Source: Tetrapisispora phaffii CBS 4417
Taxonomy: Eukaryota; Ascomycota; Saccharomycetes; Saccharomycetales; Saccharomycetaceae
DNA: 64,000 nt
Direction: 5' to 3'
NCBI RefSeq assembly: GCF_000236905.1
Contig: NC_016533.1
Coordinates: 248,001 to 312,000 of the forward strand
A program made the translations under genes and the position numbers. The notes under the pieces were generated by a model that was not told the DNA's origin, did no database searches, and was given only the letters and a program-made list of their open reading frames with translations. Of this stretch, positions 57,697 to 64,000 are shown piece after piece; the first letter of the stretch is position 1; the number at the start of each line of letters is the position of its first letter.

Positions 57697-58235
57697 TACA
57701 CAGAAGTAATCTCGTTAATTGAATATTTTCTATTTTGTGGAGGAGGAAACCAAGGAAAACACAACAAACAACCGTCCAATGTAATGATATAATATTAATC
57801 GATGAGGGTAGTACCTGTTTCTGATCGTAGATCTGACGTAACTGTAAACCAATGATTTTCTCACAGATAGAAAAGTATCGCTGCCTTAAAAAAGAATTGC
57901 AATCGGATCGTCAATTGCTTGTTACTATTACAATTTTTCAACGTCAATAGAATCAAGAATGGTAATATTTAAAATATTAATTTATTGTTTTGATGTTTTC
58001 AGATGTTTTACAGGTTTTCAATTTTTCAATATTTTTTGAAAAATTGAAATCTCTAGGGAATTTCGTACTGAATGACGCACAATAAGTTCAATATTTAACA
58101 GTATTCTATTAATTATATAATGCTTTTATTAACGAATTTATCAAGATAGTTTGATTATATAAATATAGTGGCATGCATATAGGGGGCGCTCTACTTATTA
58201 TTCCATAGTTATTGCAACGATATGATGTTGAGGTT
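57697..58235. promoter_or_regulatory. intergenic, NUP120 promoter and FAR8 3' region
   Basis: 539 bp. It includes the NUP120 promoter (minus strand). A (T)5-(A)5 palindromic stretch, TTTTTCAATATTTTTTGAAAAATTG by position 58021-58046, is a possible 3' hairpin. No gene seen. Confidence 0.3.
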
Positions 58236-59669
58236 TCAAATTTTTTTTGGATCGACTAATTTGTGTAATAGGACCTTGTTATCCCAAGTATTTATCACTA
58301 CGATTGGTGAGTTGTTTATGATGATCAAATCTACTATCAATTGGTCGTCTAGAGAGCCGTAGCTGTACAGTAGGGTGTGGAAATTATCTACATTTCTTAT
58401 CTCCACAGAATGATCACTGTACGTGATTGCTATTAAGTCTCTTGAAAATTTGTAAGAGACGTGTAATGGTATTTTTGATAAAGTTTCATTTAAGATTATC
58501 TTTTTTTGATCTAATGAATAAATGAGGATCCGTCTATCGACTTGGATCAATAGTTTCGATGTTTCCTTATTTATGTACAGCCCCGAGAGAGTGTATAGCG
58601 GTTGGCTAATCGACTTTAGTGAATTCGATAGATCAATTGTTTGTAAAACGTTTCCTTGAAAATCATAAATGACTAATTTTGTTGGATTATTGTATAGAAC
58701 AATAACCGACTTCTCGGTCATTCCTAAAGTTGCACCCAAGATTGATGATTTCTCATCGATTTTTTCTATCACGTACTGTGATTCAATATTGATTTTGCTA
58801 TTTGATTCAGAAGGTAATGACAATTTCGAGAGTTGTAACAGATAATTCGTCACTAGCAATAACCAATCGTTTTTGAATTCGACTGCTTTTAACAGTTCGA
58901 TTTTGATTATTTCGAAGTTTCCTTTGAACTCTATATAATCCATGGAATCCTCATGATCGATCACCCAACTTTGCAGACGGTCCTCATGGATAGACAGGAT
59001 GTTATTCTTTGAGACAAACACATCTAATGTGTTATCAAAAGCGCCGTTGTAGACTGTAGACTCTGTTTTCGCCAGAGTCTGTGGATCTAGCTTGAACATT
59101 TCTAAATGATTGTCGCCGGAGATGATGATAGAATTGTCTGCAGTCACTTTCATTGTGTCGATTCTATGTAAGCTTGGGGAAGCAAGAATAGTTTGCATTG
59201 CGTTTCCTGGATTCTCTCTAGTAGACTCTTCCTTCCCGGTGGCGACGCCCACCCTGCCCGTGTTTGCATTGATGCTCTCCACATAGTGTAACTTATCACC
59301 TATTTTCAATTTACTTGTGCTGTCGCCAAGGATGTCTGCGTCTGTATTTTTCAACAAATAGATAATTTCCTTGACATTCTCTTGTATCGCTTGTCTCGTG
59401 CCTGTCAGTTCCTTTGGATCGAATTTTCCAACCTCCCCCTCGATGGTCTCTTGTGTTGCAGTGGAGGACGAGGAAACAGAAACCTGGTTCAAACGACGAC
59501 GCAGGTCTCTGTTCTCGCCTTCGAGATGGGCTATTCTTGCCTTCATTTCGAATTTCTCCAGTTCCCAAGAGATTCGGTCTCGCTCATTCTTTGTGAACTC
59601 TGTTTGCAAATAATGCATGATCCCTGGCAGAGAGTATTGTGGATGAACATGTTGTAAAGGCGGCGTCAT
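58236..59669 (-). CDS. FAR8: FAR8, striatin-type subunit of the STRIPAK-like Far complex
   Basis: Far8 belongs to the Far3-Far7-Far8-Far9-Far10-Far11 complex involved in pheromone arrest and TORC2 signalling, the yeast version of STRIPAK. I start at the ATG at 59667-59669 (MTPPLQHVHPQYSLPG); the longer frame begins with GTG. The N-terminus has the striatin signature: YSLPGIMHYLQTEF (caveolin-binding-like), then a coiled coil ISWELEKFEMKARIAHLEG followed by ENRDLRRRL. WD40-like repeats fill the rest (about 190-477), as expected for a weakly conserved striatin propeller. The 477-aa length compares with 523 in S. cerevisiae (YMR029C). Three CACGTG boxes lie within 260 bp upstream. Confidence 0.93.
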   Translation of the reverse strand: MTPPLQHVHPQYSLPGIMHYLQTEFTKNERDRISWELEKFEMKARIAHLEGENRDLRRRLNQVSVSSSSTATQETIEGEVGKFDPKELTGTRQAIQENVKEIIYLLKNTDADILGDSTSKLKIGDKLHYVESINANTGRVGVATGKEESTRENPGNAMQTILASPSLHRIDTMKVTADNSIIISGDNHLEMFKLDPQTLAKTESTVYNGAFDNTLDVFVSKNNILSIHEDRLQSWVIDHEDSMDYIEFKGNFEIIKIELLKAVEFKNDWLLLVTNYLLQLSKLSLPSESNSKINIESQYVIEKIDEKSSILGATLGMTEKSVIVLYNNPTKLVIYDFQGNVLQTIDLSNSLKSISQPLYTLSGLYINKETSKLLIQVDRRILIYSLDQKKIILNETLSKIPLHVSYKFSRDLIAITYSDHSVEIRNVDNFHTLLYSYGSLDDQLIVDLIIINNSPIVVINTWDNKVLLHKLVDPKKI

Positions 59670-59902
59670 TGCGAGTTGTAGACGGCGGATGGTGACAAGC
59701 TTTATGAGATGATCGAAGCTGCAGCAACGCCTTCCATTGTGCACGTGCGATCCTCATATACCAAACCATGTTGCTAATGACAAACTCTTAAACAATTTCT
59801 ATATAAGAGACAGGCTTTGCATTGTTGTTTGCTTCTGGCTGGGGGTTGTTGGCGGCCGAGAATCTCTCATTTTTCGGGCTTGCTGGCGCCACAAAAAACG
59901 GC

Positions 59903-59930
59903 CACGTGAGTGTCACGTGCTGGTCACATG
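59903..59930 (+). promoter_or_regulatory. cluster of E-box sites CACGTG/CACATG
   Basis: CACGTG at 59903-59908, GTCACGTG at 59912-59919 and GTCACATG at 59923-59930. The last two are exact RTCACRTG (Cbf1) matches 3 bp apart. Cbf1 or Pho4 binding is a motif-based guess. Confidence 0.55.
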
Positions 59931-59950
59931 ACACCAACGTGACCAGCACG
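59916..59950. repeat. 12-bp perfect inverted repeat, 11-nt loop
   Basis: CGTGCTGGTCAC (59916-59927) and GTGACCAGCACG (59939-59950) are exact reverse complements. The left arm overlaps both Cbf1-type sites. Confidence 0.75.
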
Positions 59951-60014
59951 CCCAGGTTACCCGCATAGAATGCCCCCCTCTCTGTCCGTCTTTCGAAACG
60001 CATACGGCACGCTA

Positions 60015-60103
60015 ACACCCATACCCCCCACACAGGACGCACAAGACCCCACGGGCAACAACACACGGATGCCCTCCAATGAAACAGACACCCATACCCC
60101 CCA
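60015..60103 (+). repeat. duplicated 16-mer ACACCCATACCCCCCA
   Basis: Exact copies at 60015-60030 and 60088-60103. The first ten bases match the Rap1 core ACACCCATAC, so these could be paired Rap1 sites or another C-rich factor's sites. Confidence 0.5.
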
Positions 60104-60992
60104 ACCAGCCGGCGTGGACTCTATCACCGGACGCAATCGACAAACCTCACCTGCCCAACCCAGCCATCCCAGTCCCAACACCCATCCCAAAAGACGTTAA
60201 TCTCTCGCATGATCTAGCTGTCTTTTTCTTTTCCTGTGCAAGCAGCACCGCCAAACACCACCAGACCCTCTCTCGCGCTTCGCTGCTTTTGCACAGCAAC
60301 AAGAAAAGAATTTTCCATCCCACGAAATAGTCAACGTCCACGATCACAAAAGGAAATGCTATATCTGTGTCTGTGTCTGTGTCTCTGCTCCAACATCTCC
60401 AGCAGTCGGACACCTCACTCCCACAGCCAGAAAACGTCGTCGAAAAGCCTCGAACGAAGTTTGCAACTCGCAATTCGAAACGCAAGCCTCAAGCCTACCG
60501 TTCTTGCACAGCAGGCAGCAGCTTTTGTACATCCAACTTGTACGTTCAAGAGATGCCTGATTGTGATAATGATGCCTTGAGGCTGAGGCAGGACCCTGTG
60601 GACAACTTCGGCTGAGCCACTTGCTCGTTCTGGTTCTCTGATTCGAACTCGATTAGATTGTGATCTTAGAAACGATCTGGTCGTTTCTGTGGTGAGTGCT
60701 TTTATTTTGTATTCACCAGGCAGGAAGGCCTCTCTTATTTCTTTTTCCACAATCAGTAATACCATAATATCTGGTTACTAATTGTACTAAAACTTCTCCA
60801 ATGAATCAAAATTTTTTATATTCCATGTCATTTGTATACACATCAGCTGGAATATATATATATATACGCATACACACATATATAAACTGCTTATTTAGAT
60901 CTCCTGTTACTTGCGGCGATGCTGTTCTCTCCTATTTAATACCATCTGAAAGGAACTGAAACCACAGAATCTATACCGCTCGCACACACACA

Positions 60993-62141
60993 ATGGCACT
61001 ACCCAAGCCCGCTAACTACTACTTCCTAGTTCCGCTCCTTTCGTTCATCCCATGGTACGTGATGTTGATCACTTTCCTGATCACCTGGGCTGCCGATGGC
61101 CATCCGGTATACTACTTCATGCACAATAAGGAACAGACCACCGTTTACATCTCTGACATCGGGGCCATGTCGTTGCATCCAATGTTCATCATCTGCTCAG
61201 GTCTGCAAGGTCTGGGATACTGTGTCTCCGTCGCATGTGAATACTACCAAAGGTCTGGTCATTGGCCATTCATGAGAAACAGAAATAATCCGTCAGACAA
61301 AGAGTACAACAGAAGAAATCAAAATATAATACAGGACGATCCAGAGGATCCAGAGGATCCGTTCGCAGATGAGTACGATGACGTTCTGGACGACGATCAG
61401 AGATCGTTCGACACAATTAGAAAGAATTACACCGAGTCTCTGCTTTCCTCGAAGTTCCTAATGCCTCCATTCTACACAAAGGACGAAAGAAACCTGATTT
61501 TTGCGTCTTTCGTTCTAGGATTACTGGGTGAGTTGGCTTTGCTGCTATGTTCCATCTTCTCGACTGCTACCCACCACAATGCCCACATCTCTCTGGTTGT
61601 CGTCTTCATTGTCCTAATGTACATCTCTTGTTCATGTCTAATTGCTGAATATTTCTTAATGGGTAGACATTACGCAGTTCTGCATCCATTGGCAAACCTT
61701 GACCATAAAGTTGACATGAAAAATATGCCTCTATGGAAATGGGAAGGTTACGTCTGGAATAAATTCACAATCTCAGGTGTTTTAAAGAGTGTATGGATAG
61801 CTTTAGCTATTCTATGGGCACTATTGTTTGCTGGCATTGATGATGAATCCACTTCGGCTGTTTTCGAATGGATCCTATCATTCTGGTTAGGTGTTTTCTT
61901 CATGATCATGTCCGTCGACTTCTACCTAGGTGGCAGATATAAATGTTCTCGTTACTTCCATCAAGTTGAGTCCTTCGCCGGTTACTACAAGTATGACAAC
62001 GTCGTTAATAACAATCATAATGCCTCTCAACAACAACAACCAACTTATTTTGCACATGATTCGAATAACCGTGCTATCTTGGAAGACCCATTCCAAGACA
62101 TAGATTTGGAAACAGAATCCATTAAACTAAACTTGCATTAG
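60993..62141 (+). CDS. SFK1: SFK1, plasma-membrane protein of the PI4P/lipid-asymmetry pathway
   Basis: Sfk1 is a Frag1/DRAM/Sfk1-family membrane protein that helps the PI 4-kinase Stt4 and phospholipid asymmetry at the plasma membrane. The 382-aa product (S. cerevisiae about 353) begins MALPKPANYYFLVPLLSFIPW and has six hydrophobic segments (about 10-32, 62-86, 168-190, 198-222, 262-284 and 290-314). Between the second and third is an acidic loop (DDPEDPEDPFADEYDDVLDDD). The C-terminal tail is polar and Asn/Gln-rich, ending near DPFQDIDLETESIK. The family position HPVYYF/ISDIGA in the first loop is conserved. S. cerevisiae SFK1 is YKL051W. Confidence 0.93.
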   Translation: MALPKPANYYFLVPLLSFIPWYVMLITFLITWAADGHPVYYFMHNKEQTTVYISDIGAMSLHPMFIICSGLQGLGYCVSVACEYYQRSGHWPFMRNRNNPSDKEYNRRNQNIIQDDPEDPEDPFADEYDDVLDDDQRSFDTIRKNYTESLLSSKFLMPPFYTKDERNLIFASFVLGLLGELALLLCSIFSTATHHNAHISLVVVFIVLMYISCSCLIAEYFLMGRHYAVLHPLANLDHKVDMKNMPLWKWEGYVWNKFTISGVLKSVWIALAILWALLFAGIDDESTSAVFEWILSFWLGVFFMIMSVDFYLGGRYKCSRYFHQVESFAGYYKYDNVVNNNHNASQQQQPTYFAHDSNNRAILEDPFQDIDLETESIKLNLH

Positions 62142-62292
62142 ATTATTTAAATTCCTTCATACATATATATTCAACAGTACGTTTTGAGGAAACATTCATC
62201 AATACAATACATTCAAAATTATATTGGAATTTAGTTATTAAATAAAATTAAATTAAATTGAGTTAAATTAAATTAAGAATTACATATAAAAA

Positions 62293-64000
62293 TTAAAACA
62301 CCTCCGTTAGATAGCTACTGTCTTGTGGTTTATCCTCAGATAACCCAGATTCCAATTCATGATCGTCATGATCCTCAGGTATCGTCCCTTGGGAAAACCC
62401 ACTAAAAGTAGAACTTGCATTATCAGCGTGTTTATCTTCAACGGTATCATGATTTGAGGGCAGATTAGAAGCAAGCGGGGATGAAACAGCTGGCTTATTG
62501 GAGCTATTACTCTTAAGAATTTCTTCAACTCTAGGAACGTCTGATATAACGCCGCTAACAGCAGTGACGGACTTAGCCGAGGCTGATGGGGTTGCTACAC
62601 TCGCTATTTCTGATTGAGTTGTACCAAAATCGTTATTGTCTCTCTTCGAATCCTTTGTGACTTCAATCTTTGGAACTGAGGCTGCAGACTTCCCAGTGGC
62701 CTCCGCATGTTCATTCTGAAGTGAAATCTCAACATGTTTATTGACGAGTTGTTCCGTTGATTCAGTGATACCAATCAAATTCTTGAGCTTTTCTTCATCG
62801 ATTTTTGGTTCACCTCTCAGTTCAGCATTTTTTCCTAAGGCTTCCATCAACTTTAATTTCTCTCTTTTCAATTCTAATTCGACCTTATTCAATTCACTCT
62901 TACGTTCATTAACAATGGCATCTATTTCTAATTGTCTTAAAGTTGTTTGTTCAGTAGAAAGTTTAGTTTCTTCTTTAACTTTATTAGCAGTGACAATTAA
63001 AGTCTCATCAATATGTTGTAATAAATTTTGTTTATCAGTCGATAACTCCAGAATTCTTTTGTCTTCTTCAATTTGCCTCTCTTCTTTTTCTTTCAAATCA
63101 GCATCAAGATCGATAATCTTTGATTTGTGAGATTCAATTGATTCATGTAACTTTTGAATACTTTCATTGATAATGTTTTTTTCATTCAATAGTGCGTTAT
63201 GTTCCTTTTCTGCTTTTGTAATTTCGTCTTGATAAGGTTTTAACAGAATTTGTTGTTCTTTTTTAGCATTTTCCAAGTCAACTTTTCTGTTTTCATTCCA
63301 GTTGAGTAATTCATTCTTTGCATTTTCTTGATAAGTATTAATAGCCATATGATTACTAGATCTCAAAGCGTATAAATCTGCTTTGTTGTTAGCAATTTCA
63401 TTGGTCTTCTCAGAAACGTTTTTATCCATCTGTGCTACCAAGTTATCATATTTTTGTTTCTGAGTAGTCTCTGCTAACTTCTTCTCATTCTCCATTCTAA
63501 GTCTGGTGAATGTTCTGATTTTATCATTGCTGATCATTTTACCTCTGTGTAAAGCTTCTAGTTGGACATAGGCAGCTTTGAACTCAGCAAGTCTACTTTC
63601 AATTATCTCATCAGCTTGACGTTGAGCATCGGCTCTGTCATTGATTTCGCCCAAGACCGGTGAAATCATGTTATTAGCAATATCTGAAATTTCTTCATTA
63701 GATAGTAACAAACCACCTCCCAGATTAACTCTAGTTTCTGGTGGAGGCAATTTGCTGTATTTCTCTCTTACAATGTCCAGTGCCTTTTGATTCAAAGCTT
63801 CGTTATCAAATAACCTTGCTGGATACATTCTCTGTAGATCTTGATCAATACTGTTCAATCTAGTGCTAGCATTGGCCTGTGCCATATTCAAAACCTGTTG
63901 CGAGGTCAATTGAGCTAAGTATTCTTTTCTTAACGCTTCTTTTTCTAGCGTGCCTGGATCTGTTTCGATCAAAGTCTGAGCATCCAAATCCTTAACAGCG
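62293..64000 (-). CDS. EIS1: EIS1, eisosome component (partial, N-terminus off window)
   Basis: Eis1 is an eisosome protein of plasma-membrane MCC/eisosome domains. The frame remains open to base 64000 without an ATG that could be the true start, so the N-terminal part (roughly the first 260-270 residues of an 843-aa S. cerevisiae protein) is missing. The visible 569 codons contain the conserved EYLAQLTSQQVLNMAQANA, VNLGGGLLLSNEEI, NNMISPVLGEINDRADAQR and a long coiled coil (about the middle 230 residues). The C-terminal KIDEEKLKNLIGITE and FSGFSQG motifs follow. It matches Eis1 (YMR031C) rather than the weaker relative YKL050C. Convergent with SFK1, with a TTAAA-repeat-rich gap at about 62240-62275. 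Confidence 0.95.
   Translation of the reverse strand, partial: AVKDLDAQTLIETDPGTLEKEALRKEYLAQLTSQQVLNMAQANASTRLNSIDQDLQRMYPARLFDNEALNQKALDIVREKYSKLPPPETRVNLGGGLLLSNEEISDIANNMISPVLGEINDRADAQRQADEIIESRLAEFKAAYVQLEALHRGKMISNDKIRTFTRLRMENEKKLAETTQKQKYDNLVAQMDKNVSEKTNEIANNKADLYALRSSNHMAINTYQENAKNELLNWNENRKVDLENAKKEQQILLKPYQDEITKAEKEHNALLNEKNIINESIQKLHESIESHKSKIIDLDADLKEKEERQIEEDKRILELSTDKQNLLQHIDETLIVTANKVKEETKLSTEQTTLRQLEIDAIVNERKSELNKVELELKREKLKLMEALGKNAELRGEPKIDEEKLKNLIGITESTEQLVNKHVEISLQNEHAEATGKSAASVPKIEVTKDSKRDNNDFGTTQSEIASVATPSASAKSVTAVSGVISDVPRVEEILKSNSSNKPAVSSPLASNLPSNHDTVEDKHADNASSTFSGFSQGTIPEDHDDHELESGLSEDKPQDSSYLTEVF

Larger units (their letters stand above)
59670..60992. promoter_or_regulatory. 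FAR8-SFK1 divergent region, GC-elevated
   Basis: 1.3 kb between divergent genes. GC-elevated over about 59,740-60,650. On the FAR8 side it carries CACGTG at 59742-59747, 59903-59908 and 59914-59919, and GTCACATG at 59923-59930 (Cbf1/Pho4-type). It also has a 12-bp inverted repeat (59916-59950), TTACCCG (59957-59963), two copies of ACACCCATACCCCCCA, and a (TGTGTC)n tract near 60367. The last 200 bp before SFK1 are AT-rich with (TA)n at about 60854-60863. Overlapping open frames on both strands match nothing recognised. Confidence 0.5.

Noticed and set aside
59912..59930. Point centromere suggested by RTCACRTG (CDEI-like) sites
   Set aside because: No AT-rich CDEII of about 80 bp and no TTTCCGAA-type CDEIII follow; the flanks are GC-rich.
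59737..60765. Frames of 60-116 codons between FAR8 and SFK1
   Set aside because: Same reason: GC-elevated promoter DNA, both strands open, low-complexity Pro/Thr/His translations.

Overview
This is nuclear DNA of a budding yeast of the family Saccharomycetaceae. It is AT-rich, with mostly intronless genes on both strands, an intact U2 snRNA gene and two identical tRNA-Glu(UUC) genes. Nearly every long reading frame has a recognisable Saccharomyces cerevisiae counterpart. The gene order interleaves pairs of S. cerevisiae ohnologous tracts: YGL09x with YPL18x, YGL23x with YFR04x, and YKL04x-06x with YMR01x-03x. Some ancestral neighbours are absent (for example nothing like SEC59 between CLU1 and BUD22). 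That pattern fits a post-whole-genome-duplication yeast that lost duplicates differently from S. cerevisiae, such as the Vanderwaltozyma/Tetrapisispora or Naumovozyma/Kazachstania lines. Gene identities and synteny are recalled from family knowledge, not searched.

Layout. 1-5 kb: a partial KH-domain gene (PBP2-like), COQ8 with a convincing intron, and the long U2 snRNA on the minus strand. 5-21 kb: PAN2, PPQ1, a tRNA-Glu, NUP145, a GC-elevated intergenic region with a small putative secreted ORF, and NAB3. 21-34 kb: DUG1, a mitochondrial carrier (YFR045W-like), ADE5,7, CNN1 (CENP-T), CSE1 and DOC1. 33-47 kb: NFU1, OPI1, the second tRNA-Glu, CLU1, BUD22, SPC42 and an APSES regulator (PHD1/SOK2 type). 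46.8-51.7 kb: almost 5 kb with no convincing gene, all of it upstream of the APSES gene. 51.7-64 kb: FBA1, an unrecognised 157-aa secreted protein, NUP120, FAR8, SFK1 and the C-terminal part of EIS1.

The genes are ordinary housekeeping and regulatory functions: mRNA decay, nuclear pore and transport, kinetochore and spindle pole, APC/C, purine and glutathione metabolism, glycolysis, lipid regulation and eisosomes. They do not form one pathway. The unusual material lies mainly between genes. Several intergenic blocks (about 16.9-18.2, 48.2-49.9, 53.4-53.8 and 59.7-60.6 kb) are visibly richer in GC than the genes around them. Three of the four hold perfect inverted repeats. Other items to look at are the COQ8 intron, an in-frame upstream AUG on DUG1 encoding a presequence-like extension, a 157-bp exact inverted duplication around the two tRNA genes, a shortened OPI1, and the orphan secreted proteins. 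I found no novel multi-gene system, CRISPR array or intact transposon.
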